Shown here: piece after piece, positions 20,800-33,733 of the stretch | Layout: every line of letters begins with the position of its first letter | Position numbering within the stretch: position 1 is the first letter of the stretch | DNA from: Lentinus brumalis | Taxonomy: Eukaryota > Basidiomycota > Agaricomycetes > Polyporales > Polyporaceae | Direction: 5' to 3' | Assembly: GCA_001792895.1 (NCBI GenBank) | Contig: MARA01000004.1 | Span: 2,294,001-2,358,000, forward strand | DNA length: 64,000 nt | Program-made: the position numbers and the translations under genes | Notes under the pieces: generated by a model | The model's input: only the letters and a program-made list of their open reading frames with translations | What the model was told of the DNA's origin: nothing | Databases searched by the model: none

Positions 20800-21584
20800 C
20801 TAGCGCGAGTCGTCGGAAAGAACGACCGACCAGTAGTCGGACCTGGGGCTGCTAGCCACCGACGGCGGTGTCCCAGGAGTGTCGTACGCGTTCATGCTCG
20901 TGTCGAGCTGCAGGCGTGGCTGCGCTCCTGGGATGTGCGGGCGGGCAGGTTCATCCCCTGGAGAGTCGGAGTTGGCAGGCGCTTAAATAGGCTACGTCGA
21001 GCAGGAGCCACGTACCAGGGTTGAGGACGACGGCCGCGTTGGACGGGCCCGCGATGGGTGGAGGTGTGTATGCCGGGCTTGCTTCTGTGGGAATACGATC
21101 GGGCGTGCATGAAATCGCGAAGAAAGCCTGAAGTGAGTCGTCGAGCAGGCGAGATGAACGAAGCACGTACCTGTGTGGAGGGGAGCATCATTAGCAGCCT
21201 GCTCAGCGCCGTCTCGCCCGGCCGATTGCGTCCGGACATGTCCGCAGCGGATCTTGGCGTCGCGACTGTGGACAACATAGTCAGCGATACCGTCAACAGC
21301 GAGCTTGTCGAGGGACCTACCACTGCCGGCATGCGCGTCCAGCTCGCTCGGGGGCCACACGCACTCGTGTTTCTTCTCGATACACTTGGTGCACGGTCCT
21401 CGCGGGTCCGTGGAGGACCTTGTGCATTTGGCTGAAACATGCAGTGAGAACGCGTTCGCGAAGAGCACGGCTAGATGCACGTACTTTTGTTGGAGGCACA
21501 CCTCGCACACGCAGCCTCGCCGCGTGAGTGCTTGGGCTGGCTGCGCGGGCCGCGCCGCTTGATGATCTTGGACACGGCCTTCAT
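20800..21584 (-). CDS. Small single Zn(II)2Cys6 cluster protein
   Basis: Five exons give a continuous frame of about 192 residues. A basic start (MKAVSKIIKRRGPRSQPKHS) leads to C-AR-C-ASNK | TK-C-TRSSTDPRGP-C-TK-C-IEKKHE-C, a complete cluster with spacing 2-6-10-2-6. A phase-1 intron sits just after the ASNK lysine, as in the other members. The remainder is Pro/Ser/Ala-rich linker with no second cluster, ending RSDYWSVVLSDDSR, the family C-terminal motif. Introns all have GT(A/G) donors and AG acceptors. Probable small DNA-binding protein, function unknown. Confidence 0.72.
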
Positions 21585-22479
21585 GGCACACGGGAGGGAG
21601 GGCGAGGGGAGGGAGGCCGCTCGAGAAGCCGGCGGGGACTTGGGCTATATGGCGTCCATGATGTGGGGACCGCAAAAGAAATAACGTCGCGGCTGGATGA
21701 GGGCACTGCCTTTCTGAGGCGCTACTCGCTTCTGAATTGCCTTCCAGGGCCCGGAATTGATGTGCGACGAGGAGGTGGGAACATAGAGAGTCGAATGACG
21801 GAACGGGATGGACATCCGAGGACAGGGCCTCCGCTCACCTGGGACGCGCGTCCTGCAATTAGCGAGATTGCCCAAGTCCCCGCCTGCATAGAGTTCGGAC
21901 CCTCGACGGAGCTCGCGCGACGCCTGCGTGCAGCCTATGGGCTCGCTGGAAAACGCCGTGCGCGGTCGCCGACAGAGCGAGAACCCGGACACGAGACCCG
22001 GGAAATGAGGACAGTGATTGAGGACAGCAGTGGCGTGCCGGCCGCACTAGCGGCACCTGTTGCTGTCAGTACTTTGACCGAATCCGCTACCCGACCCCCC
22101 TGCGCAGTCATGGCCCGGGGACGATGTCAAGTCGCCGTCGCCAACGAGCCTCTCGCCACCGAACCCGGCGAGCCATCGCGAGCCCTGTCGCCACCGACCC
22201 AAGCGGTGTCCGACTCCTTGCAAATCGGCTCTCGCCTGCATGCCCAGGCTCCCCCAACGCGCCCCATTGCCGGCGGAGACGTCGTCGGGCTCCTAACAAT
22301 TAGCAAACGATGAGGTACCGAGTACGCCATGACTCGCGCATACAGCGGCATGCGCGCCCGGCTGCGGCGGGGTCGAGGGCTGCCATCGGGGCGGGGACGA
22401 CATCTCGCACGCGGGCATGTTGGCGGCCTTCTTTGTCACGACCTGTCAAGATGAGATCCCGCCGCCGCAGCACAATCTA
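21585..22479. other. Spacer upstream of the 21 kb zinc-cluster gene
   Basis: A 261-codon plus-strand frame spans 21528-22313 but overlaps the first exon of the minus-strand gene, is rich in Arg/Gly/Ala, and has no recognisable motif. In DNA this GC-rich such frames arise by chance. A TATAT near 21640 could be the TATA element of the neighbouring gene. Confidence 0.3.
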
Positions 22480-23240
22480 CGCGAGGGCTCGTGGTGCTAG
22501 TAGGCGGACGCTGGGAGACGTGGAATTGAAACGCAGGAGACGGGGGCAGATCCCGGCAATGCGCAGAGAGCTAAAAAGATGGAAAACAATGGAGATTCTC
22601 ACCACGCTGGTGCGTCCCTGGTTGCGACGCCCACTATGACCGTGTCCTTTGATGTGAGGCGAGCGCGAGGGCGGAGGGGGTACCAGGAGGGGGACGCCAT
22701 CATGTGTCAGTCTGCGAGCAGACGCGCTTCGCGATGGTAGGCCGCTTCTTCGCTGCGTGGCATCAACGAATATGCCACAGCGCAGCACATACCTGGCTTC
22801 GCTGGCGTCTCTGCGGACAACCAGAGAGCTGTCAACTGGGCCCGGTCTGCATCGGTGCGGGCATGCAGCAAGCAGTGGAGGGTCGGGAGTTTGTCCTACC
22901 TGTGCGGACCATCGAGCACGTACCTGTCGAGCTTGCTCGTTGCCAATCCCAGCACGAGGACCTGCGCGTGCTTCCGAGCCTTCCCAGACAACGTTGCTAT
23001 TAGCTTGTTTGTCGGGCTACGCCACCAAGGTGATCACGTCACCGGAAGCGTCCCGAAGTCGAAGACTGGCGGCGAAGGTAGTGCGCGAGTCACGGTTGTA
23101 CGTGAGCCCTATTAAGACCTGCGAAGACCTGTTCAGAGCACACGTAGCACACACGGGACGCTCCACAGTGCGACCAGCAGGACAGGGACATCACAGGCCC
23201 CAGCGACGAGACGCACTATGTCCGAACACGTGTCGCGCGA
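22480..23240 (-). pseudogene. Decayed zinc-cluster family copy
   Basis: Reading the minus strand in order: ERPVCATCALNR (C-x2-C, similar to the first half of a cluster), then SSCWDWQRASSTGTC (second half with the fifth cysteine replaced by Trp), then PTLHCLLHART, reminiscent of PCLHCVRTG in the 24 kb copy. The frames do not join cleanly and cysteines are missing, so this is probably a relic. Confidence 0.3.
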
Positions 23241-24045
23241 GAGGCTGGTGGAGAGCAGCGCGTCGTCGTCGTGTCAGGGTCGGCGGGAGGCTCAGGGCGG
23301 GCGCACACGGCAGCAGCAGCTCCTCGCGGCCTTCCGGACGAGCTGGGAGTGCCAGCGCAGACGAACAGGCACACAAACGTGGCTGGAGAAGGCGGGCGTG
23401 GGGGCGAGCGTGGCCGCCAGAAGACTCGGGCGGCTCGAGGCTGAATGGGGCTGCTCGCGTGGTGCCCAGCACTGCTGCACACACGCACGACGCGATCGCC
23501 CTGCCTCCCACACATCGCTCTCTGGTGACATGCGCAATCTAAGTTCATCTCGCCTCTGCGCCCCAGCTCCGCGAACAGCTCCCATGCCGCCGGCAGTGTC
23601 TTCTTCGTCCGCCGAGGGACGGGCGAGGGGCCTTACCTGCCCCATATGCTCTTCCTTTGTGCTTTGCAATCCCGAACTCAATGTCCCTCCTCGTCGGGAG
23701 GCGCAACGTGTGGTCGTCCGTCCCAACCAACATTCGTCCCTATGCCGTCCTGATCACAGCCGGCACGCCTCACGGACGTGCTTCTGCAATATTTCGCCCG
23801 GATCGCGTTCATTCTACGGTGGGAAACGCGAGCGGTCACACTGACACCCGCCGCCACGCGGATCCGCACACGGAGATGAGCGCGACCCCGTCCAAGCTTT
23901 CCTGAACGAGTTAGAGTCCCTAAATCCATATACAGGGTACAGACTAGTCGGAGTCCCCGCGTCACCGACCGACCGCCCCGACCGCAACAGAGTGATCTTC
24001 TCAACCAAGACGTACGACACCCCCATCGAGCGAGCCCCCACAGGC

Positions 24046-24569
24046 CTAATTGAGTACGACGTCGAAGAAGCGTCCCCGGGAGGGGGACGCCACCCCGTCC
24101 GACGACGGGCTTGACGGCGGCGGGCTGTCTATCACGCGATGCGAGGCGTCAGCGTCGCGTACATCATCCGTCAACAGTGCATCCGCTTACCCCCGCCAGG
24201 CAGCGTGCAGACTGCACCGGTGCGGACGCAGTGCAAGCACGGGCCGTTCCCAGACCACTCGCAGCCCAAGTGGGCCTTTTTACTGCGGGGCCGACAGAGT
24301 CAGCGTCGCTCGGACGGTAGTCTGAAAGGGAAGCAGGCGGCTTGTACATACCAGTTCTCGCAGGGGCCGTTCTGCGAGGTTGCGCCGTGTGTACGCCGCA
24401 CGCACGCGGTGTCCCTCCTCGTACACTCCTCGCAACTTGTTGCGCCATCCGGGAAGATGCACTTCACTGTATCGACGGCGGTCGTCAGCGTGAATCTGAG
24501 AGGCGATGGCATCGGAAGAAACGAACCTTTACGATACGAGCACTCACGGCAAGCTTTGCCCTTCGCCAT
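24046..24569 (-). CDS. Minimal protein with two tandem Zn(II)2Cys6 clusters
   Basis: Four exons encode about 110 residues, almost entirely zinc clusters. Cluster 1 is C-RE-C-SYRK | VK-C-IFPDGATS-C-EE-C-TRRDTA-C. Cluster 2 is C-EN-C | KKAHLG-C-EWSGNGP-C-LH-C-VRTGAV-C. The first intron is phase 1 after SYRK; the second splits the cluster-2 cysteine codon TG|T. The short tail is Pro/Ser-rich and ends SRGRFFDVVLN. Two GAL4-type clusters side by side with so little else is unusual, since most fungal zinc-cluster regulators have one cluster and several hundred further residues. Function unknown; DNA binding inferred. Confidence 0.75.
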
Positions 24570-24894
24570 GCCGCAGGAGTGAGTAGAGTAGAATAAGTAG
24601 AACGAAGGGAATGCCAGTCGAGGCCAGCCAAGGACCTTGTCCCCAGGACGGGAGGGAGGATGGTGAGCTGGGGGGAAATGCGTCCGTGCAGGGTAGATAT
24701 TTATTCTCATTGACGCATCGACGCAGCGCCGAGGCGGACCCCCGCGGTTCTCTGATATGATCTTCGCCGAAGAGTGCATGCAGGGCCGTCACGTACGTGG
24801 TGGGAGACTGCACGCCGGGCGTCCATCGCAAGAGCAGAGATCCCAGATTCGCAGGGAAGCCCCCGGGCTCCTGGTGATGACGATGGCCGAGGGG

Positions 24895-25203
24895 GTCTCT
24901 ATTGGTCGCCCTCGCCGTCGGGACGGGCCAGAACGGTGGCGTCGCGCTTCTCGACTTCACGCTGGCAGCGCGTGCAACTCCGCCAGAATGCTCCCTGCTC
25001 GCCGTGCGGGCACAAACCGTCGCTGTCGCTGTCGCTACGCTGCCCCAGCCTTCGCACGGCGCACACGGGGCGCACCAGCTGCACCAATCCGTGAGTTGCC
25101 CGTAAAGACTTAGGTTCAACCGCCCCCGCATGGGGATACTCAGCCCCGCGGACGCCGTACGCAGGAGGGCCAGCGACGGCACGGGGGGCATGGTGACTCG
25201 CAC
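24895..25203 (-). pseudogene. Possible decayed zinc-cluster copy
   Basis: The minus strand contains DWCSWCAPCAPC and, in another frame, GLCPHGEQGAFWRSCTRCQR followed by EVEKRDATV, where a family-like C-x2-C is followed by Val instead of the sixth cysteine. No intact splice model was found. The resemblance is weak and could be chance. Confidence 0.22.
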
Positions 25204-25603
25204 AACGCACGAGGGCGTGCCCTGGCTGATTTTGATGAGAACAGGGTTATTAGGAACATACCGAAGGTAAAATGGCGATCGGCGCCACCCGAGTCAAGCA
25301 AAGGTACCGAGCATTATTACCGAGCATTATTGCCGCTGTTTGCCGGTATGCCTGGCTCACGCGCGCGGCGATTGGGGGTATGCGCTGGAGATCGAACAGA
25401 TGCGCGAGAGGCGGTCAGATAGGCCATGTCCGACCGCGTCTCGAGAGACACCTGTCGCGGGAAGAGGGGCGCTCTTTACGGCACTGCGGAACGCGACGGG
25501 GCAGCGAACGCGAGAACGCGAGCCAGGCGGTTCACGTTTCAGTGGGCGACTGTTGATACAACGGGGCCATCGGCCGGAATTCTGTTAGTACATCATCATA
25601 ACG

Positions 25604-26394
25604 CTACAGCTGCTGGATCTTCCAGAGGTCGTCCCCAAGGTACGTCACCGTCTCGACGCCCACGCCCTTGTTCACTTTCCGGATCTCCTCCGTGCCCAGC
25701 TTGGTGAGCCCGATGCCTGCTGCGTGCTCCTTGCCTTCTGCGTGGATCGCGACGGGGGTGTTCGGGGGCAGCGCCGCATCGGCGGGGGGAAGAGAGCCGC
25801 CTGCGGACGTGAAGCCTGGGCACATCATGTGCGCCCCGGCGAGCAGGAACCGGATGGCGCCCCGATCCACCCTGACCATGGGCAAGATGGAGGGGTCTAT
25901 GTATATGGACACAAGCCGCCCGCTGTCAGTTAGAGTGGCGACGGCTCGGCAGAGCGAGGCTGGGACTCACACTTGTGAAGAAGGCGGAGTGTGGGGAAGA
26001 AGGGGCCATCAAAATGCTGGAAAAAGAGCGGCTCGCCATGGAGGGTGTAGATGGAGATGTGTTCTCTGCTGCGTTGGGGAACGGGCGCGCGGGGGGAACA
26101 GAGAAGGAAGAAGGCGATGGGGTCAGCACGTTCATCGCCTTCCGGCGATCGAGGGGCGCGATGGGACTGACCACTTGACGAGAGTAAGAGGCTCCTTCTT
26201 AGGCCATATCTGCTCGAAGGTCTCCGGGTTGATGTTCCACTGGGAGAGGATGCTGGCGCGGATGTTCCGCTGGACGGAGGACTTCACGCTGACCTGGCCC
26301 GAGACGTCGGCCGAGGGCTGGAACCTGAGACAGATATGCCGTCAGCGGGGTAGATCGGCGGCGTGCAAGACGTGCGGGCGCACTTTTTGAACAT
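25604..26394 (-). CDS. TMA20: Translation machinery-associated protein Tma20 (MCT-1)
   Basis: Ribosome-associated partner of Tma22/DENR, involved in 40S recycling and re-initiation. Exon 1 is MFKK; splicing gives [20 protein letters not shown], then [20 protein letters not shown] and [11 protein letters not shown], the N-terminal MCT-1 domain. Further exons give [20 protein letters not shown] and FPTLRLLHK. The C-terminal PUA domain begins [20 protein letters not shown] and includes [29 protein letters not shown] and GIGLTKLG, ending DDLWKIQQL. About 180 residues, normal length; three introns. Confidence 0.93.
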
Positions 26395-28429
26395 GAAGAA
26401 CGGACGGCGGAGGAGACGAGGATCAGGACGGGGTGGGAGGAGGTGGCTGAGATGCTATCGCGCGTGTCGGCAGCATCCGCGGGCACAGATCCATGGAGAT
26501 CTCGCGGCCGCGCCTTCGCACAAGCGCCCGGCTGCGTCCTGCTCGTTCAAGGAAACTGTTGCGCACCTCCGTCAGAACACGCAGTACTCGGAACAGAAGC
26601 TCTCTCCATTCCCTGATATCCAGATATTCATTTCGAATTTCACACCGGCCTTCGTACGCCTTCGTACGCCCGCCGTCGCACCTGATACGCCAACGACGAT
26701 CCACGAGGCGCACCCCCAGGGATTCTGCTCGACTTCGCGCGTCGGCGCGTCCCACACGCCCCCAGCACGCAAGGCTCCTCCCAAACCCCGCGCCGGCCAT
26801 ACAGGGGGAGAAGGATGCAGAGACGAGGCCGGAAACAGACTCGCCCGCCGTAGATCTCGTTCGGGACGCTGGACGATGCGTGTGTCCTGGCGTGTGGTTC
26901 TGATCTTCCCTGCCTCCGGAGACCTAGCATTCTAGCCTTACGAAGTGCGCAGACAGGCAGAGAGCCGGCCGGCCCTCCTCCCAGAGACATGGCTCTGGCT
27001 CGTCCGCGCGGTGAGTCGGACCCTGCAGCGGTGAGCGGGACATGCGTTACACCGCGTCGCTCGACTGGGAAGCTCCCATCTAAGGAACCGTGTACACTCC
27101 AGCGCCCTCAGAGTCCACCCGGCTACTAGTGGCGAGGACCAGAAGACTGTTCCGACACTCGCTACATACTAGGACGGGCCTCGGCCGCACAGCGCACATG
27201 GCACCATGAGCACTTGTCATGCCCGCGAATATTCGCCAGCTGCGTACGTACGTACACGCCCGAGCCGCCACTCGATAAATGTCGGTCACAGCAGGAATGT
27301 ATCTCGATGGCTCCGGGCCGCCACGGTCGCCCGCAACCGCCAGCAGTCGATCGCCGGCAGTGCCCCTGGCCGACGCCAGCAACAGACCAGAATGGAACCG
27401 GCTCGGTCGCAATTAACGCATCAATGCCCCGCGCCGGTCTACATCATGAACCCCGGCGGGCAACCATACATAAATGATGGATTATCCGTTCTGCCGTCCG
27501 CCACCAGCCGCCACCAGATTCCCATTCGGAGGCTTTCAAAGGCCGCCTCTAGAGGGGATCCCGCCGCCAGAAACTCGGCAGCTGTTGCAACTGGCTGCAG
27601 CCTGTGGGAGCGAGTGCAATGTGAAACGCTGTGAAGGGCCACGAGCGCCAGCTGGACCCTTAGATCCAGAATTTAGAACCACCGAACCCTTAGCGACAGT
27701 CGACATATCTGTCTCCGGTATCAACCACCATCAGCCCCAGTATGTACTGTTCACCAATACATGACAATTGGCCTCGTCCGCGAACAAACGTGTCCGATGA
27801 ATCAGAACGACCGTGCATCAGAAGAGTCAGAACAATGTGCTGCAGCACCCCCTCGGCGGGCGACGGCATGGAAGGACCCCACTGGCCAGTCGGGTCCAGG
27901 ACACGGAACGTACTCGCCTGTGCGTGGACATCCTCAACCTCGACGACACCGGCGGCGGGGCCGCATTGTCCGACAATAGTGGCCCATGGGCCCCGCGCAC
28001 AATGGGGTGCGACCCCCGGAAGGAGGGCGATTGCCCGCGTTCCCGACTCCGACAGCCTCAGCGAGAGCCGAAGCAAGCCGGCCCCGTACGCGAGAAGCAA
28101 GCGATACCATACATTACTTTGTTCTTCGTATTCCTCTGGTCGTAAGCTATTGTTACATGATTGGGTAGATGCGGATGACAGCGAGAGGCGATAGCAATAG
28201 TACAGGCTGCTGACAGTATACGCGCGAGAATAGGGACAAAGAGCAAGCCAGCGGCAGGACAGTTGTATGTATGTGAAGTGGCGACAATGCGGACAGGGGA
28301 AGGGGATATGCATGGGGTAGGTAGGGGGAGGGGCTGGGAATTGGGGACCAGGGGAACATTGTCGCACGACGAGCAAGGGGGAACGCGAAACAGTGTCTAT
28401 CAAGGGATAAGTCAAGCGGCGCCTGTCCA
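26395..28429. other. 2-kb spacer between TMA20 and XPO1
   Basis: Contains the TMA20 promoter and the XPO1 3' region. Long frames on both strands (for example 27690-28430 minus) are compositionally biased, overlap the XPO1 stop and carry no recognised motif. Short direct repeats occur (CTTCGTACGC twice at about 26650; GCCACCA units near 27500). No gene supported. Confidence 0.4.
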
Positions 28430-31400
28430 TCAGATGTCTTCGTCCTTGTCCTCGAGCTGCGACGGCTTCAGCATGCCAGGGATGCGCATCGCCGCTTCTC
28501 GTTCCTCCTGTGCCTTGCGTTGCGCCTCGGCCTCCTTCTCCTCCAAGAAGAGGTCCGCGTTGTCCCCGGAAAACTCCTTCAGCTGTACGAGGAAGTCGCG
28601 CAGGGCAAGCTTGAAGCGGTTGATGTCGCTGTGGAACTCCCCAAGGCAGACGACGAACGTCTGGATTTGCGAGCTATAATTCGGTCAGATAATGCCAAGA
28701 TGCGAGCCTAAGTTGTCACTCACTTCTGCACGTGAGGGAACGCAGACTTCAGGAGGTTCGCCGTGTACTCGCGCAGGAAGAGCGCGTTGCTGATGTTCGG
28801 ATCAGGCACAGTTGCGGGGTCGAAGAGCGGGACAGTGATCTGGTTCGTCTCCACCAGCTGGAACATCCGTGCAAGGAGCATCGACTGGAGCTTGAAGCCG
28901 CTCTTGTGATCCGTATCTGTCAGGACGTAGAAGATGTCCTGTATGATGCTCAGGAAGTATTGTTGGAAGAAGGCGTTAGCTACCGCGGGATCCGCGCCCG
29001 CGAAGTTGTTGACGACTTCCAGGCACACTGTAGATTAGGGTTAATAAATCACTTCCGGAAATGTTACGATCGGAGAGAGAAGACTCACAGTTGAGACCAG
29101 TCTCCGCGATATCGCGCATCGTGTGCTTGATGGCCCAGATGATGCTGTCCATGAACAGCTTGAATTGCGGTGGAGGGAGGGTCAAAAGCGCTATGATCAA
29201 TGATGAGCAAGCCTGACGACGAGCGTGCGGACGGACGGACGCGCACCAGGGAAGCAGTTCAGGTTTATCGCACGCAGGAGCTTGAAGAAGCCCACACGGT
29301 GTTCTGGGAACTCCGCAAAGTCCTGGTTGATCATGTTCAAAGTAGGCTCGAACACGGCGTCCAGGATAGCGGGCACTTGTGGCGTGAGCAGAGGCTGCAA
29401 GAAGGTCAATACTCCATCTCGTGGACCATCCACGCCAAAGCACGCACCCCGAGGCGGCCAATGATGGTGGCCATCACGTTGAGGACCTCCGCATCCCGAG
29501 CTGCTGGCACGTTGCGGTTGTAATCGCCGAGGATCGCATCCAGGAACGGCGGCATGAAGTTGTTGTTGACGGTCTCGAGGTCCTCCGACTTCTTAATGAA
29601 CGTCTCCATGAGCTTCAAGATCTCCTTTTTGATGGTACGCAGCTGCCGGACTTTCGGCGTCTTTGTTGCAATGAGGCCTACGATAGGGATGAGCGGCGCT
29701 CAAGGTGGACATCGCCGAAGTAACACGTACCTTCACGAGCGATTGTCTCGCTGATGATACCACTGACAGCCTTGTAGAGGCCGAGCATGTCCAAGAATAT
29801 CCGACCAATCTGCGGCAAGTAGAACGTTCCGATGGACGTGCATGCTGATACATTGGTCTTCAAGACGTTAGCCAAGATCTTGATATTGTCAATGCTGCTC
29901 AGAACGTCCATGTTCTGGGCTGCTTGAGCCATCAGCGAATCCCACTTTGAGAGCGTCAGCTATCGGCAAGCATGGATAATTGGACAAAGTACATACCGCG
30001 TTATTTGGCAGCTCCATGAGCTTTGCGATCAGCTTCTCCTGCTGCGGCTTGTTGGGCTGAGCAGAAATCATGTAGCCGACGGCCTCGTAGAAGGTATGCA
30101 CCTATCAAGAGACAACGTCAACAAAACTGCGAGAGAAGGGAGTCGGGTCTCAACATGCCTGCTGTGGTGACAAGTCGACAGTGATCCTGTGCAGCAACCG
30201 GAGAATTTCGTCCACGAACGGTTCCGACTCTCCTGACTGCTGCATGACGAAATGGCGCCGGCACTTCTGTGCAATCTTGATGAAGGTATCGCAAGCCATG
30301 TCTTGCACACCTGCCATGATTCCGTGAGCCCAGCCCTCGCGACGAAGTATACGAAGTCATACCTTCGTGCGTCTCATGCATGAACTCGAAAAGCTTGTTC
30401 ACGACCGTCTTCAAGAACTTCCAGTGCGCCTTGAGGAAGCGAGGATACTGGCCGACGATGTACATGATGTCTGACGCGACGACCGCCTTATTGTCCTTCC
30501 CTCGCTTGATCTCGCACAGCCCTAGCAGGTCCTTGATAACGGTGACCAAGAAGCGTTTCTCCGTTTCTTCATCTGTGCAACATGTCAGCAAGGGGATGAA
30601 GATTGGACGTCAGGCACATACTCATCGCTCCGGATATCGAACCAATGGCCCAGCAGAGCGTGTTCAGGTTCTGCCATGACCACTCCGACCCGTCTACCTG
30701 CTTTTGGAGCTTCTCCGTCAAGATGCTCTCCGTGTCTGCGACGTCCAAGTGGGTGAGGTATACAAGGAGCTCGCGCATTGATTTGTAGAGGACGATGGTG
30801 TCGCTCTCCTTCATGAATTCACGAACAATCTCTCCCTCCTCGTTTTCCACGATCAAAACCTGTCCACGAACGATTACCATCATTGACAGGTAAGCATGAA
30901 GACATGGGAGGAACGTACCTCCTCAGGCTTGACCATCTTCTCGATGACGACCAACCGGAGATTGGAGAGCACGTCGCTGTAGATGTTCTTCCGTAGTGAG
31001 ACACCATTGAGCACACTGCTGCCACTCCCCAAGCTGAGCCCCATGAGCAAGCCGCTGTCGCCTATTGGTAAGCTCTGTATCTCCTCGTACAGCTCAGCAA
31101 CCAGCTTCAACCAGTACTCCAGGCAGATTTTGAAGATCTCCCGCTCGTCGACTTGCGAGATCTTCACCATGTACAGATGCGCGTTCAAGAGGACATCGCG
31201 ATTGGCTTCGGTTTCGACGGCGCGGAGGTGGTTGGAAAGGAAGTTGGAAAGGAAGAGGGCAAGGTTGAGGACGAGCTCTTGACCGGCATCACCTGCATTC
31301 GCATACGCTTGGGCGATGTTGGTGCTCGGGGGGATCATACGGTTGACGGAAGTCATAACCATGGCGAACAGAATAACGAACTTTGGGTCGTATTCTGGGC

Positions 31401-32529
31401 CAACATTCAGTGCAGCAATCTCAGCCAAGCACTTGAGCGTGACGTTCCGGAAATCAGGCGCCTCCAGGAACTGAAGACAAAGCGAACTTGAACACGCAGG
31501 TACACGAGGTATGAAATACAAGCACTCACCCGGTTCAGCAGCAGGTCGATGATAGTAGTCTCGAAGATGTATCCTAAGGGGATCCAATTCAGGAACCTCA
31601 GGAGGGTCTCCAGAGTGGCCCTGATGAGGGATGTCTTCTGCGCTTCCTCGAGAATCTCCGAGCAGAGCTTGAATATCTCTGAGAACTCGCCGCACATCTG
31701 GTTCTTCAAATTTTTGACCTTGGCCTGTGTCATCTGCTCCGCGGAGTAGTCGAAGATTTCCTCGGACAGGAGCTTGAGAATAACCATGTTGTTCTCGCAT
31801 AGGGACAAGTTGGTTTTCGAAGACTCGACGAGCTCGGGGATGAATGTTGGCCAGTTGTGTGGCCACTCTTGTTTCAGGATCTGCATGTGCGTCGTACGGG
31901 TGAGATTGAGTCAATAATTGGTGACGACAGGGACGCACCTGAACGAGCGCCAGGTTCAACTTGTTCAAGTATGTCTTCTCCCTCCGCATCGTCGCTTCAT
32001 CCGAAGATACCTTGACTGTGATGCCCACGACGAAGTTCCGGATCCCTGAAGACAGTAAGGGGTAAGAGAGCACGCTTATGAGCCACTAGGTCAGCGCGCA
32101 CCTTGCCGTTGACCGTCCGGAAGAGATTTCCACCTCGTCGTGATCACTTTCTCCAGGATTTGCAACCCAATGTACTACAGCAGCTTAGAAAGAATAGCCA
32201 TGCACGAGAATAAGCGGACACACCTTCGTCTGTGGAAACGACGAGCGTTCAAGGACATCAGGCACCCTGGTCCATGCCTCCGGGTTTTCTTGGAATTGGG
32301 TCAAGACTTGCTGCGCCAATTGTTGCTGAAGCGTGCACGATGCAGTATGAGATATGGAACGCGCGGAAACGGCAGCCCTACACACCTCTTGACCAGTACC
32401 CGAGTAAAATGCCATCACCACCCTGTCCATGAGCGCGACATCGAACTCTTTCGAGAAGTCGAGTATGCCCTGAGATGCGGTGAGTCCAGGGTGTCTGCAG
32501 GAAGCATGATGGGCGAGGCGTACCTCCAT
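28430..32529 (-). CDS. XPO1: Exportin-1 / CRM1 nuclear export receptor
   Basis: Karyopherin that carries leucine-rich NES cargo out of the nucleus with Ran-GTP. Exon 1 is MEG joined to [20 protein letters not shown]. The N-terminal importin-beta/exportin region has [20 protein letters not shown] and [14 protein letters not shown]. The central NES-groove segment is [15 protein letters not shown], whose cysteine corresponds to the leptomycin-B-reactive residue (Cys528 in human). It continues with [54 protein letters not shown] and [14 protein letters not shown]. The C-terminal HEAT repeats include [17 protein letters not shown]-type helices and [17 protein letters not shown], ending in an acidic DKDEDI tail. 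About 1070 residues; more than ten short introns. Confidence 0.97.
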
Positions 32530-33733
32530 GGTGGCAAAGCTATCGGCTGACGCGTGTATAGTAGTCGTCGTCGTGGTCGATGTCGAACTGCTGACAGAAC
32601 GGGAAGCCAAAGGCTGTGGCGGTCAAGTGGGCAGAGGGCGAGATCTATGGGATTAGATCTTGTCTTATCTGCGGCTCCTCGGCTCTTTCATCCACAATAG
32701 TCTTATTCGAACTCCGATAGTCCGGTAAGTAAGCACCCCGACCGTAGTCAGCGGTTATGACCCCCTTTGCATCAGCTATCCGACGCTAAGTTACTTGCAA
32801 TGCTTGCTTTCGTACTGCCACCCAGGGGTCGTTGTCATTTGTTTGAGAGTGTTTAGGGATAATTGACGGTTGATGGACCTGAGTACGTACCATTCCAAGA
32901 CCGTGGTCTGCCCTGCGTTGTCCGACTGATGACTTTCCAAGGTGTCTTGGTTACTGGGCTGCAGGCCGTCAACCTCACCATAGTAATACCACCGACATGT
33001 GGCCAGCATGAGGCTCTTCGATCGATGACTAGGGAAACTTCGTGAGTATCTCTTCCGATCCGAGTCATCCTCTGTTTGGGGGCTACGAACTACCCTCTGC
33101 TCTCCCTCTGTAAGTACAATGTTTCTGATTTGGGCGATGGTCGATCATGCATATGCATGACCAACCTTGACATGATATACGCCTCTTTATAGATCACTCT
33201 TCGTAAGTGAAACGACGTACTGATTTGGAGCAATGGACTATGCGCCTTGAACTATCCCCCATCGTCGGAAGCGGCAGGATATGTACCCTTCCCTGATGTT
33301 TCCTCAGACTGGTTGTGTACCCTGATGAGTCCGAGCTGAGTCCGAGTCCAACGGATATGTCATTGTCAATGTCAGGCCACGTCGTGACCATTATCATGTG
33401 ATCGCGTCGAGACTTGTCACACTTTTCCGGGCGTCTCCGGGTGTCTGCCTCTAACTTCCGAGTCCTTGTCTTTCGCGCTGTGACCTGCTCTGACTCTGCA
33501 TGGGCCTGTCTATTTGGGCACATTTTGTGGAAGCTGCGACGCGACTACATATGTGGATGGTACCCCACCCAGGTGTATGTTGCTCGCCGCTGTGTCCTCG
33601 TGAATCGCATTCTCGCCCGCTGTCAGCCACTCAGCCATCTTGTCAGCCACGCTTCATTGCTTAGTCTATGGACCATCGACATGAAAATCGTTCCTTGCCG
33701 CTTACTGGCAACCTACCTCTACTCTTCCCTGCT
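32530..33733. other. Divergent spacer between XPO1 and the first plus-strand zinc-cluster gene
   Basis: Less GC-rich than its surroundings, with no gene-like frame. It must hold the XPO1 promoter and that of the 33.7 kb gene. Confidence 0.4.

Noticed and set aside
21528..22313. 261-codon plus-strand frame
   Set aside because: Overlaps the first exon of the minus-strand zinc-cluster gene, Arg/Gly/Ala-rich, no motif or splice partners.
27690..28430. 246-codon minus-strand frame ending upstream of XPO1's stop
   Set aside because: Lies in the XPO1 3' region; low-complexity Ser/Leu/Tyr composition and no homology recognised.
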